From: Malurus cyaneus samueli
Taxonomy: Eukaryota; Chordata; Aves; Passeriformes; Maluridae
Assembly: GCA_009741485.1 (NCBI GenBank)
Contig: CM019227.1
Coordinates: 12,919,655-12,983,654, forward strand
Length of the DNA stretch: 64,000 nt
Direction of reading: 5' to 3'
Part shown: positions 1 through 14,400 of the stretch, piece after piece
Position numbering within the stretch: position 1 is the first letter of the stretch
Layout of the letters: the number at the start of each line of letters is the position of its first letter
Made by a program: the position numbers and the translations under genes
The notes under the pieces: generated by a model
Told to the model about the DNA's origin: nothing
Databases searched by the model: none
What the model saw: only the letters and a program-made list of their open reading frames with translations

Positions 1-3000
1 TAACACAGGATACTTTGCAGATTGTTTAAGCTCACGTTCCTATGTACAGATGTGAAAGCAATACAATAAAGACTGACCTTTTCCATGAAAAATTAAGCAG
101 TTGTGTTGGAGATGTTTTTCAATTTGAACAGAAAATAAATGAGATATACTTTCAAGGAAATTCCATTTTTCCTACAGGTACGTGCATGTAGTTCCAGATT
201 GCTGAGATGGCCAACAGGTAGGAAATCCTTCTTGGGAACAGCTACTTAAAAAATTAGACCTGGACTGAAACATCAGGAACTCTACTGGGGGGAACCCACA
301 TGTTATTGAGGGCAGGCTTTGGACTGGTTTGTTTTATTGTCATTTTGCTTTTTTAGAAAAGTCTGATTTTTGTAACTGCAATTGTTAAATCAAGCTGATG
401 AATCAAGAACATTTCAGATAAAGCAGAATTGGAAACAATTCTCCTGACACACTGCATGATGTCTGTCCTCTGCAGTCTGTGTCTGCCATCTGCTCCCAGC
501 TTGGGCTTCCCGATGCACACAGATGGTGTCAGGAGTCTCTTGATAGCCAGTGTGAGGGAACAAGGGGCTGATGGTTTAGATCCCCATGAAACAATGACAA
601 ACTTGTGTATCCTGATACTCCCAATGTGTTGCATTTAAATGGCACATTTTAGCTCCTAGGCAGTAGAAATGGCCTCTCAGTTCCCAAAATTCTGTGCTCC
701 AAATGTGATTTTCAGCTGCTCCTGGAAGAGGGAAAGCACTGGCACTGAATCAAGTAGCTTTTCTTCAAGATAGGTTTCATCAGGTATAGTTCAGGACCTT
801 TAAACACTGGCAAGTGTTTTGTTCCATGCATACTGCACAGCAATTCAGGAGTGAAGTCACTTAGGACATAATAATCTAACACGAAGATACATTCAGGGAA
901 TAAAGTCCCCATTTAGGTACCTATAGAAAGAATAACCAAGTTCAAAACTTGCCAAGCTTGTGTTCATGTGCCCATTTGATACTAACACAGGAAAGGTTGA
1001 ATTTTGCTACTGAAGGGGGCATTCTATAATTATTAATTCATAGCGTTCACAGAGATGGCTTCATTACTTTCAGGGTCCCACATATGCCATTTAAAGAACA
1101 TGGTTCAGTCTGTCACTATTGATACTTACTGCAGTACCAAGTAGTCTGTAATAAATTCTCTGCAGCAGGTTTGTGCCACACAGTGCACAATAAAGCAATA
1201 CAAATTTACTTTAGAGATTCTGAATCTTAGATCAAGATTTCTGATTTCTCAGAACAGCTCAGCTTCATGCATTTAAAGCATGGGGAGAATGTTACAGGGT
1301 CCTACTGTGATAACACAGTCCTTGGCATTTTAGCAAGGCTTTTTGACAACAAAACAGATGGATGTAAAGAGAGCAGCATTTTTCTCATCCTAAAAGATTT
1401 TTTTAGAACACAGATTTGATCACAACAGCTTCTTTGAAGATAGCCAGTGAATTCAATCTCGATACATAAGGCACTCATTTGACAAAAGCATTTTGGAGGA
1501 GCTTTGTGCTATAAGAATATCCAGATTTTGAACCACGATTAATTTTAGAACTTTTAACTGCAAAGACTTAGTAAGGTTGAAAACCCCTCTTTGCTTTTAT
1601 TAGCAGGCAGCCTCAGCCAGCATATTTGTATCTCCTAGTCCTGAACTTACAGTCTGTCAGTTGGCATTGCAAGATCCTGTTCCTGTTCAGAAAGAATTAC
1701 TTCTCCATTTCCAGACCACTGAACTGTTAAGTGCCAGCAGGACTATCCTGTCTCCCTCACACACAGTGCTCTCCATTAACCTGCAATACAAAGCCCCAAG
1801 CCTGTTATTGTGTCAGAAGCCAGCAGTTTCTGTGTGGTTTCATAGCATTTACAAGGGAAAAATAAAAATAATTTTCAACAGGTACTACCAGGTACTGTAA
1901 AACAGAATACTCACTTTTATTAATACTTAAAAAAAAGATGTGTAAAGACAACCAAAACTTATAATCTGTATCAAAATTTACAATCTGTACATTATAAACA
2001 TACAAGCCGCACTAACTCCGAGAACAGCAGTACACCCAACATGATGTTAGCAATGCAGACAGCACCCTGTATCATTCAGCTGCCTGTGTAATACTTAGCA
2101 CATTCTTAGATTCAGTCACAGTAAAGTGCAGCTGCAGAATATATCCCTAAAGGGGCATTTGTCATCCAAAGCTCAGTTCAGAGAAGCCAAGACAAGGGCT
2201 CACCAAGGATGTGCATGGCTGGAGTGCCGCAGGCTGAGGGGAATATCACACAAGATTTGGCTCAAACTACCTCCCATGCAAGAAGCTCAAAGAGAAGAGG
2301 ATAAGTAAGATTTTTTATCCATGACTCTGGCTAGAGTGTGGCTAGAGAGAAGAACCATGCAGATAGTTCAGAAAAATATCACATTCTAATTACAATCATA
2401 TTCTCCACAGAGTTTTTCCACTTTGCTCTCTGTTCCTTCACGTGTTATGTCTGATTCCCTGCTCTCAGAAACAACAAACAGACCCTCCTTCCTCCCTTCT
2501 CTCTTTAATTGGTCCACACCCCTGCTGTCAGGATTCTACAGGCACTGAAACTTACAGCAGAGAAGTAGCACTTGCTGGAAAGAACACCAAGATTGTGGTT
2601 TTGAACTGTTTAAATTGGGGACTTTTTAAAGTCCAAGAAACAGAGTACTTGAGAGGTTAGTCGAGAGATTCTAGTTTCACAGATCCTTGGGTTGGTATTG
2701 TCAATGATTCATAGCAGAAGAGATTTCAAAGAGGTGTTGAACTAACCCTGAGCTAACTGTGAAGCAGAGGCTTCCCAGTTTGTGGCATTTTGAACATTCC
2801 TGGCTTTTTCCATCCTTTTTGTTGTTCTGTCTCAGACTGTATCTGGTCAGGAAGGCAGAATGCTAGTCCTGACCTGACAATTGCCTCTGCACAACTTTAA
2901 GTTCTCTTCATGTTCACAAAGCAGAAATAAAAGAAAAAAGGAGAAAATTGGTTTGCTATTGCAGTCAGCAGGATGAATATTTGGCTCACATGTGGCTGAG

Positions 3001-5395
3001 AACAGCAGCATAGACATGATAGTGCTTTGAAATGTGCTTTTGTCTGTGATTGCCTGGTTACTCATAACTCTGTACCAGAGGGCCACATAAACCACACAGT
3101 AGTGATATCAGTGTCAAGTATAAAATTGGTGCTTGTAAACATTTATGCTGCCAGCTGCATTTAAGAAATTAAATACCAATCCAGGTATATAACTTTAAAG
3201 TTCTCCTTTGAGATGAACTAAAAACCTCCTAAGATTGCCACTTTGAGGATCTGTGTGCAATAAAATGGCTATTTTTATCCATTTAGATTTGTGATAATGT
3301 TAGAAAAAGCCTTTATAGTTTTGCACTTTTAATTCCTTTCTTCTCATTACTTCTTTTTTTCTCCCAATCTTTTTGAAGGATTCTGTAACAAGAGAGTCAA
3401 AGAAGATATGTTTCTGTCCCTTAATACAGCACTGATTATTAGCATGGAGAAAAGAGTCACTTCTAGATTCTTGTGAATAATCTTATAATATCAGAACATT
3501 TTCTAGGACTGATGATTCTTTTTTATGCTTCTCATCCTAATGCTTCAAATCAGTCCATACAGACATCTTTAAAATGGAGCTTTGAGATCATCAGACCAAA
3601 TTTGATGGCATTTACCACTGGCACCATGAAACAAACAATCAGATTTGATCTGTCAGTGCTTCAGATGTTGCAGGTTCAGCAGCTTTCAGTTTGTTCTTTG
3701 ATAGAATTGTATACTACCAATATCCTGGGGGTTCCTGGTCTCCTTTAGAGGTGGTCACAGTATCCAGGTGCTCTTTTCATCTTTGAAACTTGTTGTTGCT
3801 AAAGTCTTCATCATTTCAGTAGAAAAACAGTTGGGTCTTTGAACAGCATTTATAACTCTCTAATTCACCCAATTTAAGCATCATTTAGAAACTTAAATGT
3901 GATTTTTTTTTGCAACAAACATGAAAACACCAATTCATAAAGCAGCAGGAAGACAGGAAAGCACAGAGGACACTCTCCCCTCTTCCTTGTGACACCTGTG
4001 AAATGATGAAAACACAACATTAGATGTACATCCATCAAACCAATCACCATTAAGAACACCAAAATCATAGATTTGATCAGCTCTGTAAACAGACAACAGT
4101 GATTGGTAGATGCTGGATGCTTCAGGGTTGGGAGACAGGATCCAGACTTTCTGCTGCTGTTTATCCACAGTGCTAATTCAGGTTTCTTCACAGTCTTACC
4201 CCTAATGTCTTCTTTCCCAGGTGGGTAGGGTTGCTCAACAGGACAGAGACTCAGCTGACTGAAGGCTGGTAAGGAGCACTGCAGTTTTTCACTGCTGCTG
4301 TATAAAGCTGCTCTGTGAAGCTGCTCTGGCACCTGAATATTCCACAACCTGTAGCCAGGTCAGTGCCACACAAACACCTGGTGATGACTGCACTGAGAGC
4401 AGAAGTCATGCAAAAGCTTAGCTCTCTGCATGGTCCAGGGAGCCACTGGCCTCTGCAGCCATTCCATGGCCAGGCCCATTCAAAGCATGGCTCATGCAGC
4501 TGTGATCACACTGCAATTTGTTTTCTTGCCATCTAAAGAAAGCTGGAGCACATCTGATATCTGCCTTGACTCTGGCATCTCATTCTTCATTGGGATGATT
4601 TCACTGATGCAACCTGCATATATTTTTTTTAAGAGGAAGCACATGGCAGAAAACTGGGAACAGAAATTCTACACAAAGCCCCTAACTTCCTATGCTGGTG
4701 CAGCTCCTTCAGTCCAGCACCATCAAAGTAGTCAGATCCTGGTAACTACTGACAAACTCATTAAACTCTTCAGAATGCAATTACTTCAAGAATCTTTGAA
4801 ACTGTGCAGGCAGAATCAATGAAGTAAGAATGGCTGCCAGTGGCTAAACCACACAATGAGACTGAGAACAAGGAATGTAGGAGAGAGTGCTTTGCTCTGA
4901 ATACAGTACAGGTACAGCTGCATAGTGAGACAAGCAGCTGTTGAGGATTTGTATTAAACAAAGGAAACGTGAAAGGACTTCATAAAAGTCAACAAAACAA
5001 ACTCTGAGGAGTACAGAACTCATCTATTAAACATGAGGAGTACACAGAGCTTTAGTTTTCCACAAGAGAAAGGAGAAGGTAAGCAGGGCAGCTGCCAGTC
5101 ACTGGACTGGGCTGGACTGGGAGTTCTGGTAGTGCTTTTTTCTTACCACAGTACTTGCAGGCTGCTAGTGCAGGTGCCAGGGAGGTGGGGGATGCAAGGT
5201 GAGTGGGGGGAAAGGGGGCCTGATGTGACATTGATGTGTGCCACTCTAGGGCAGTGTCTCCATACTTGTCCATGGCCACATGGGTGCTGTTACTGTGTCT
5301 GCTGCCCGTGAGCCTGGAATCAACAGCTCCCACAGAAACAAGCTGACTGTCTCAGGGAGCCCAGGTTTGTGTTACCTTTATGGAATCCTCTGAAT
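1..5395. other. CIITA 3' flank, no supported gene
   Basis: This is AT-rich DNA downstream of the CIITA stop codon. Part of it must be the CIITA 3' UTR, but I could not fix the cleavage site: the nearest minus-strand AATAAA I noticed is at 1916-1921 and an ATTAAA variant is at 2504-2509, both far from the stop. A plus-strand AATAAA at 65-70 could end a convergent neighbour; in human the next gene is DEXI, but no DEXI coding sequence is visible here. The longest open frame, 157 codons on the minus strand at 3874-4347, has no recognisable domain and is probably chance. Confidence 0.6.
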
Positions 5396-8300
5396 CTACA
5401 CACTGATCCTAGAGTCCAGCTGCTGAAGGTGTTCAAGAACTCCATAGGGAATGGTGGGATTCCACATCCTGTAAGGCAAATGCAGAAAGGAAAGAGATTT
5501 TAAGAAGCGTAATTTGCCTCACTTTCTTTTGGTGTGTTTGGTGTTTGGCATGTTTGTAGCTTTTTGTGGTTGTTGCTATTGTTTTCTCCTTAAAAAAAAA
5601 TAAAGTTGTCTTTCCCTTTGACGACCATGCTATGAAAGTATATAAGCTATGGAACAAAGGAAAATGGATTTTGATTTAGAGAAAAGCAGGTCAGTACTCC
5701 ATAACCTTGATGGCTCTGGTTACAGGACACAACTGCAACTACAGTCCTGTCCCTGTAACTGTTCTTTAATTTTCCATCAAACTCCCTTCCTCTGACCTGT
5801 ACTGGCAGCTTCAGTCTACTTCACCTTAATGATGGCTGCTCATTGTTTATCCCTCAAACACAAGTGGTGCAGCACAGAGCAGCTCTGGTTCTCTGGGGCT
5901 CTGCAAGGTTGACACAGGGAGGCTCAATGTAAACTGTTTAAGGCAACACAAGCTCAGTTGTCTCAGACCACTGGGAACAAATACAGCTGAAACCTGGTTT
6001 TTTTTAACATCTCTGCTTTTGTATTTTGGTGATGTCTTCTTTTGTGCCTCTTATAAATCTGACAAATACAGAAGGCAGCTTTAGCATGATCTCTAACCCA
6101 GTTTTACAGAATGAAGGTACAGCAAACAGCCTGTCAAGAGACTTACACCAAGTTCTTTATATGGGGACATTTTCGTAGGCTGTCAGTCAGCTGCTGGGCT
6201 CCAACACCAGTTATTTTGTTATACTGAACACTGAGGAATAAAAACAACTTTGTTAATCCAAATCAAATATAATTAAACATTTTATTCAAAATCAAAAATA
6301 CTATATAGGCTAATCTGCAGATGGGGAAACAAAATAAAAAGGAAAAACCCCCAAATTGATTGTTGATTCAAAAATCCTGTAATAATATACTCAAAAGGTG
6401 AACTTCATTATGTTAATTCATCTGAGGGAGTCCTTTCTCTATGTATTTGAGGTCATTCTCCAGCTCCCCACGAGTCTCTTCTCCCACCTTAACACCAGTA
6501 TTTTTGGGTTTATGGTGAACTGTTCCTTAATTCTTGCTAAGCACTGACTATCTGGACTCTGCACAAGCACATTTTCTCTGTGAAATTCCCCTGAAATCTT
6601 CCTCAGTTTCTGTCTCCTCTAAAAACAAACATGGAACATTTGTATTTTCAGTCTCCAAAGAAGTAAGCCTTCCTGGGCCATTTCAAAAGATTTCATACTC
6701 ACTCTAGCACTCTTAAAGATGTCATTGCAGGAAGAACTTTTGCCAGACTTTCTGCTCCAAAGTCACAAATGTTGTTATTGTACAAGCTGCAGAAAACCAA
6801 ACCAGTATAGTCATATTTGAATAATGGATAATGTAAACAGATCAAAGCTTTTCAAAAATGGTTAGTACATCTTAAATTTCTATTTATCCCTATTTGTAGT
6901 TAAAATTTAAAAGATGCATTCCTATTTCCTGTATCAAGTAAGGCAAGTGGCCACATCCTTCTTCATCCAGCACAGATACAGCAAAAATAGGTCCAGATTC
7001 TCCTATTCTGTGAATAATAAGAACATCTCTCCTACATTAGATCAAATTTAAAATCTGCCAAAAAATGAGGCTCAAAGATTTGAAGCACAACATTCAAAAT
7101 ATTTGCACATCATCAAATTACTCCAGAATTTCACACCATGGTTTCTTGCATTCCCTTCTTCACTGAGGCCTGTGCCACATGTCCTAAGGCAGGGGGATGG
7201 ACCATTGTTCCTGCATCAGCAAACACAGACAGCCTTGGGCTTGCAGCAGATGGTGGCCCTGGGTGCACATCTGTACAGGGCATGATTCATGAATGAATAT
7301 TATGGACTGGATAAAAAAGTCAGTCCAGTCCATGCTATATCCCTTCTGTATCTCTGTCATACTTCTTTCTGAAGTCTTTATGCAAGAATGAAGTCAAAAG
7401 CTTGGCTGCTGCAGTGTTACCTGTTTGCTCCATGTTCAGCAGTATCTGACAGAGACAGCAAGGTATGTTGTACAAAACCCCTCAACAGGATACAACTACT
7501 CACCTTAGTGTTTTTAGGGAAGACAAAGAAGGAAGAGCTGTAGCGAGGTTCTCTGCACCCAGGTCTGTTATTTTATTCTGTGATAAACTACAGTAAATGA
7601 GATAACTTTGTTAGTTGAGCATATTTATTCTAATTTATTATAATGTGGGGAAAATTAATTGTCAGATTTAAAAAAAAATTAATTTGGACAGTCTGTTTAG
7701 ACCAAATGCAGAGAAAAAGGCAAAACACAGCCCTTGAAGGGAAGTCAGGAAGGATTAACCTATTTGTCTAATGAATGTACAGATTAAGTATCTCCATAGG
7801 CTCATTGGTCTTCCATGCCCATGGGATATTCCTGCCCATAATTGTTAACATACAGTCCCTTAAGCCTCTAGGTTTAATCTATGTTTTTTCAAAATTTCCC
7901 TGAACTGTTAACCTTGCACTTACTTTAATGTTTCCAGTGATGTCAGGGTTGGAAAGACTTCAGATAGACTCTTTGCTCCTTCATCTCCTATGCCATTTTC
8001 ACTCAGAGCATCAAGGCTGTGTGACGACAAAGAGAGAATTAGCTTCCCTTTTAATCTAAATTTCTGTGGTTTATTCACCTCAGAGACCACTCTATCTTGA
8101 AAAGCTCTTTCTCCACAGTAGCCTCAATCAGCATGAAACATCTCACAAATTATAGCTTGTCTAATAAGCAGCTTTCTGCTGCCCAAATTTACAGCCTAAG
8201 AATTTTTTTTTTACTATTTGAATGGCTTGACCCATTTCCTTTGATATGCAAGATTATTAAAATGGTTATGAAATAGCTGTGTTCCAGCTAAGCTGAAATG

Positions 8301-11300
8301 AGATTTCCTGTGCACACAAAAATACAGAACTGACAAAATCCAGCAGAAGCTGTAAATCCCTGCCTAAACAACTCCTTCTCCAGAGAGGGAGTATTAAAAA
8401 TAAAGTTTTCCTCATATCTAGTCACAATTTCAGATACCAGATCCCCTTCTAATCTGACAGATAATAATGGGATATATCGGACATATTTCCGTTTAAAGCT
8501 TTAATGTTTTCCTGAAAATCATGAAAAGGCCAGATACAACACAGACAAATGGGCTGGGTAAGGCCAAACACCCTCTCAAAACCCAGTAAGCTTCCCACAG
8601 ATACCATGGCAGAACATTGACTAGTGCTGGTACAATTGTTTTGAGTGTAAAGAAGCTTGAAATTAAGAGTTGGTTTGTCATGGATGTTCTGGAGCTCCAG
8701 TGAAGACATAAGTGACTGCAGGCAGTTGATCAGTGCTGGGGCAGGAAGGAGGGAGCACCCAAAGGGCTCTGTACAGAACCTTTAACCACCCAGGAACACC
8801 CCAGGAAGGGACTGAGGGGTTCTGAACAAACCACCACCACGTGTCTCCAGGGAGGACGGGGAGTGTCAGCTTTTAATCTGCTGTTACCATCTGGGAATAT
8901 TTCTGCTGTTCAGTTTGGTCATCAAACAAGGAGTCTTTTAGGCAAATAAAACTTTTCTTGGGCACAAGAGCTCCTCTACTATCAAGAGCTGCTGAGGAGA
9001 AATGTTAGCAAAGTTAATCTTTAGCAGAACTTACTCTAAATGCTGAAGTGATGGAAATGCTGCAAGAATTTTCACGAGTTTTAGCAGTCCTTGAAGGCCG
9101 CATGCTGGACCCAGTCTGGAAGAAAATACAGACATGTAGCAAGTTTTTCACATGCTCACAAGCAGCGAAACTTGTGAATTTTTAATTTCTTTCCCTGCAG
9201 CCTCCAATGCAAGCTAGTTTACAGTAGAAGCAGCCATTCCCTACACCTGCACCAAGTGTTCTGCTGTGAAGCCTCCAGGTGAGAACCAACAAGGCTAGGT
9301 CAGGAAGGACATGCATTTCCCACTTTTTTGTTCCCCTTTGCAAGACTCATCTCACTTGTTTTAAATTCCTGTATTTCTGTTCTTTATCTTTTTCAGATTT
9401 TTCGTTTTAAGTATAATCTTGAGATGAAATATATATGTATCTCAGTATAATTGAAATGAAAACAAAATTATTTTCCCCCAACTAATGCCAATTCAGTCTA
9501 ACTTAGGATCAAAATTTTACTGCAGCTTAAAGCATAACTTGCACTTTAATATCCATGCTCCAAGCATTTGTCCCTCAGATCCTATTTGTAGTTTCCTTGG
9601 GATCAGAACAAGTTCAGCTAGTTAAAAAGGATTAGAATTTTAAACAAAATTTAAATAAAGGCAAATAGGAAGAGGAAGAGAGAAGAGAAAGGAGCATAAA
9701 AGCAGAAGTGAGGTCAAGAATAGCAGTCCCAGGTTGGGTTAGATCTGAAGAGCAGGAAACAAGTGAAGACCTGATGAGAATTCTCCATTGCAGTGCTGCA
9801 ATTTCTGCCCATACGAATTCATGGCAGGATGTTTTGAGCATTAGAATAGCATTGGAGGCTGCTTACAGTTAGGGGAAAAAAAGAAATGTTACTAAAACCT
9901 CATTTTAAAAATAATGTTACCAAGTCAACCTTCAATCTTCTGGGAAAAGGCTAAAAAATCATTTATTTGGGAGGCATTCTCTGATGTAATTCTCTCATGG
10001 CCTTAGCTCTGACAGGGTAGAAAAGTACATCAAAAACATTTGATAGAAAAGTTCAGCATTTTTGGGGGGGAAATTTTTGCCAGTTAGTTTGATCACAGTG
10101 AAAGTATTTTATTCCCTGTGGCACAAGTCCTACACCCCGTGGTAAGGAGATAACTTGTAGTAAAATGAAACCAAATTGGTAGAGCCCTGTTGATCTGTAT
10201 CACTGCAGGAACCAGAAATGTTTTTTGAGTTTTGGCCATACTTAATAAATCTAGTTGAGAAAGGGACGATATCAATAAATGGGGTTTACTTAATGCTTTA
10301 CCATTAATTGACTACACATCAGTTCAGTGAGTTACAACATCCATAACTTCTTAAACATGACCCTCTCAGTCAGTAGAAGTCCAGCACTTACGCGAATTCG
10401 AGTTTTCTGAGGTTTCTGATGGCCGGAATTTCATAGCTGGTGAAACCAGATGCACCTTGCACACTATATAAATCACAGTAGAACCAGAGCACGATAAATA
10501 TTTTGGCAAAAAAGTGCTTTAAAAATAATTTTTTAGCAAATTTTACAGAAAATAAACTACTTTTGCCTCAACAGAGAAACGAGGAAACATTAGAGCAATT
10601 TCTGCTCCAACCTTTCTTCAACTGAAAATTGTGTATATATAAATACATAATGTCAATCTGGTAATTGCCTTTCATAGTGTAATTGTTTGCTCTTTTCCCA
10701 GCAAAACTTAGAAATACATTTTTCTAAATCGACTATTTTTTGTCAAACATGAAACTATTCTCTCAAATGCTCTTCCCATGTCAAAATGGATGTCATCATT
10801 AAAAAAAAAAAAAAAAAAAAACAACAAAACTTTATTTCTGCATGCATTGAATTGCAGCCAATCCCCTAGCTACATCATCAGCAGGGATGAAACACAGGTT
10901 TCTAGACCATGTAACACAAGCTTTTACCTCCTGGGCTAAAGGACTGGCTCAGGCCTTTTGGGACCAGTGCAAAACAGCTGTCATTGATGCCCAGGTGCTA
11001 CAGGAGGAAAGAATCAGCCCAAGTTATGTAACTAAAAGCAACTGGAAGATGACAAACTCAGAGATTAAAGAGAAATGACAGCGGGCTGTTTTTATTGGCA
11101 GTTTTGATGACTGCTCTGCCTGGTGCTGTCATTGCTCCTCCCTGCCATGACCTCCCATTGGGGTAGGAGAACCCCTGAGATGACACAGGGGCTTGCACTG
11201 CCTTAGTTACTTCTCCTCTGGACAAGCAGACAGCTCCACTGTCCAGCACTGTCAGTGAAACCCTATTTTCATCAATTACTGGTGTAAGAGGAGTTTTGGT

Positions 11301-11489
11301 CATAAATGATCCTACCAATTCATCATCTTCTTCTGCAGCTCTACAAGGTTGCAGAGGTCACTGATGTCCTTCATCGTCTTTGCCTTAAAGGGATCAAGAA
11401 CAAATTTCTCTGTGGATGCTTTCAGCAGCTCGTAGTCTTTTGTCTGTTCTAAAGATTTCCAGAGCCTTACTGTGTCACTGAGGGAGGCC
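5396..11489 (-). CDS. CIITA: CIITA leucine-rich repeat exons 12-19
   Basis: There are eight exons in phase 2: lengths 174, 72, 81, 93, 84, 84, 84 and a 73-nt terminal coding part. Exon 12 carries ASLSDTVRLWKSLEQ and EKFVLDPFKAKTMKD, close to human ALSDTVALWESLQQ and EKFTIEPFKAKSLKD. Exons 13-18 encode the C-terminal LRRs, each with the pattern NxIxDxGAxxLAxxLPxLxxLxxL, the usual one-repeat-per-84-nt NLR layout. The last exon encodes MWNPTIPYGVLEHLQ and ends ...DSRISV, with TAG at 5396-5398. In the human protein the LRRs support nuclear import and partner binding. Confidence 0.95.
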
Positions 11490-14400
11490 CTGTGAAGTGA
11501 CAGAATGTGCAAAACCAACAGATGTGACTGCTGTTGTTGCATGCAAATGTCATCTACACACAGTGCTAGGATGATGCTGCGATGTACAGAGAGTGACCAA
11601 CCTGAACGATGTCACGTTCCTGAGGCTGACCAAGGCTTTCAGCCCTTGCATGTCAATGCTGCTGTTTCGCAAATCCAAGGAAAACTCTTTTCTTGACCTT
11701 TTCAGAATAGAGTGCAGTACATGGACATCAGGTGGTGAAAGAACTATGCCCAGAAAGGACAAGTCTGGCTCAAGTCTTAAGGCCACATGCTGCAGAAGAT
11801 AATTGTTCTGTGTTTCATAAATACAACGTAAAAGCTCCAGCAACCTCTCTGGACAGAGATTATTAATCTGCAGCCTTCTAATGTTTTTCAAGAGTGTTTT
11901 CTGCTTCTTGATTGATTGTTTCGCATCCTCATTTGAAAGAGAACAGAAGTAAGAGTCATGCTGGAGAAACATCAAACCAGCCAGAAACCGAGGCATTAAA
12001 TCTAACCAGTTATAAGGTTTTTTCTTCTTGGATAGAAACGACAAGTACTTGGTTAGATTTTTATCCTTGAGCTCTTCAGCTAACAAAAGGTGAAGTGCGC
12101 ACAAGAAATTCTGAATGACAAAGTCAGAGAATGTGCTCCCAAATTCCTCTTCTTCACTATCTGAATGTCTGGGGGACGCAAAAGGCAGGAAAAATCCATA
12201 TCTCAGGGCAAACTCTTTAACTTCCTTGGAAGGAAGAAGATCACTTTTCATGGCACTTTCGTGCTTTTCTCCCAGACACCAGGCTATACGGGCTAGGGTA
12301 GCAAGACTCTCCTGATTTTGTGTGGTTGTAACATCTGTTTGCATAAGCATTATCTTCTGCTGAAAAAATTTCAGGAAGACTTCAGTAAGAGTTGAAGGAA
12401 GACTTTTCTCCCCCATTTCAAGTACTGTCTCACAGAGAAAACAAACAAACCTACACATAATGGGGCTGTAACAATGACTAAACAAGTACTCACACTCTTT
12501 GATTAATTCCAGTGCACTCTCACAGTAAGGTGATCCTTCAAAGTATTTGGTTATGTACAATTCCCTCTGCTGAGGGGAAAATCCTACTATTTCAAAAGCC
12601 TTATCCACTTTGGACACGTACTGGTACAGTTTGTCTTTTGGTCTTGCTGTAAATAATAAAGTACAACCATTGAGTATCTTTTTTTGGATGAGTCCTGAAA
12701 GCAGCTCCTTTATACTGCACAAATCTTTTTCAGGCTGGCTGGCTGAGCAATGAGGGAAGTTCTCGTGATCGTGCAATCCTTTAAAACCATCAAAAACCAG
12801 AAGGACTTTAGCAGGATTTTGCAATATATACTCAAAGATCTCTTTGCTTCCCTCTTGAGGTTTTACGAAAAATTCAAGCAGCAGTTCCTTGAGGCTGTAT
12901 CGCTTCTCAGGCAAGCTTATTTGTTTCCAGTCAAACCAAAATACAAATTCAAACTGAGAAAACTCTCCATTAGACCAGTCCTGGCAGATCTTCTGAACAA
13001 GAATGCTTTTGCCCATTCCTGCTTTTCCCAGCACCACAATCACTTTAGTCTCTAAGTCTTTACCCTGTGGGATTTGAAATATTTGGCTTCTGTCAATGGC
13101 TGTCTTTTCCTTCTCTTGCAGGCTGCAAGTTACCAGCTCCTTTTCCACTGCTTTTGCACTATTCTTTCCAGTCTTGGTTTCAGTTTGACTTTGAACAAGT
13201 GTCCCGTCAATGAACAGGTGATCCAGATTTACCTCCCGCTCCGCGGTCACAGATTTGCACGTGTCTCGGAAATAATCCTTGAGAGACGAACAGAAAGTTT
13301 CCACTTGCTCTAGAGAGACAAAGAGCACACCAAACTGAAGGAACCAGTCCACAAACAACAATATCATCTCATGGTGATTTGAATGCCTCATTGTAATATG
13401 GTGAAAGCACAGATACTCCCATAAAGCCCATAGGTCGGGATTTACCCCATGCAGCTGCAGCTGAGAAGTGCAGGCACAACACTTTCAGACCTATGAATTG
13501 AATCATTTTGGAGCTCTCTATACAGATGATAAAACCACTTAAGTACACTGACCTGCCAAGCAGGTACTACAGCTACATACCTAAAGTAACCAAGTCTAAC
13601 ATCTTGAAACCAGGAATTGTGCTCAGACCCTCAGAACAGCTTCACAAATTGTTAGATGATTCCTAGAAGCAGCTTTTTGTATGGAAAGAAACACAGAATC
13701 TTTTTCAAAAAAATAATGGAAGGTTCAAGACTTCTAAACTCACCTGGTTTTTTGAAAGGTTCCTCAGGAGGAATTGTGGAATCTTGAACTTCTTGAAATA
13801 TTTCTAAATCTGGAGAAACAAAACAATGTACTTGAAGAAGATGCCTAGATAATAATTGATTCGGGTTTACTAATTTTAGCAAAAAGACTAACACAAATTT
13901 TCAAGTTCATTGCAATATATCCAGAGTAAGAGATATTTTATTTGTATTAAAGAAACTGAAAATAATTCTCACACAGGTAGAATTTTGCTGATATGCACTG
14001 TTGGAGGCAGAATAGCACCAAACAAGACAACAGCTGTTCTGACAGTTGCATGAAGCAGATCTACCATTACCAGGTGACATCCACTGTTCTTTTCAAATGC
14101 CAGTGTTTTGCATAAATTCATGTTCACACATAGTGCTTTTTTATGTCTTCAAAAGCAATAGCTTCCTTTTGTTATTCTACACATTGTAACCAAGTACTCA
14201 GGATGAAAGTCACAAAGAAGTGACTGTTGGTAACAGTATTTATGCATTACTTGCCCTGACAAAATCCTGTTGCTGTTCAATTTTCTTTCTTTTCACCTGT
14301 TTGCTTTCAAACTACTACAGACTTTTGCAATTGGGTCAGATGAACAGTGTCTACTTTACATAAAGAAATTGGGAATTTTTCAGAGAGAGCACGTTTTCTA

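Noticed and set aside
3874..4347. 157-codon minus-strand ORF
   Set aside because: It lies downstream of the CIITA stop with no domain, splice evidence or compositional support; probably 3' UTR or flank.
13310..13391. N-terminal ~27 codons of the 613-codon ORF over the CIITA NACHT exon (beginning MRHSNHHEM)
   Set aside because: The acceptor at 13310-13311 has a long pyrimidine tract, joins exon 10 in the right phase and restores alignment to human CIITA. Acceptors further right all enter in phase 0 and do not match exon 10.
13562..13629. Candidate small exons between CIITA exon 10 and the NACHT exon
   Set aside because: I considered them to explain an apparent phase clash, but most had in-frame stops. 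The clash disappeared once the NACHT acceptor was placed at 13310-13311.
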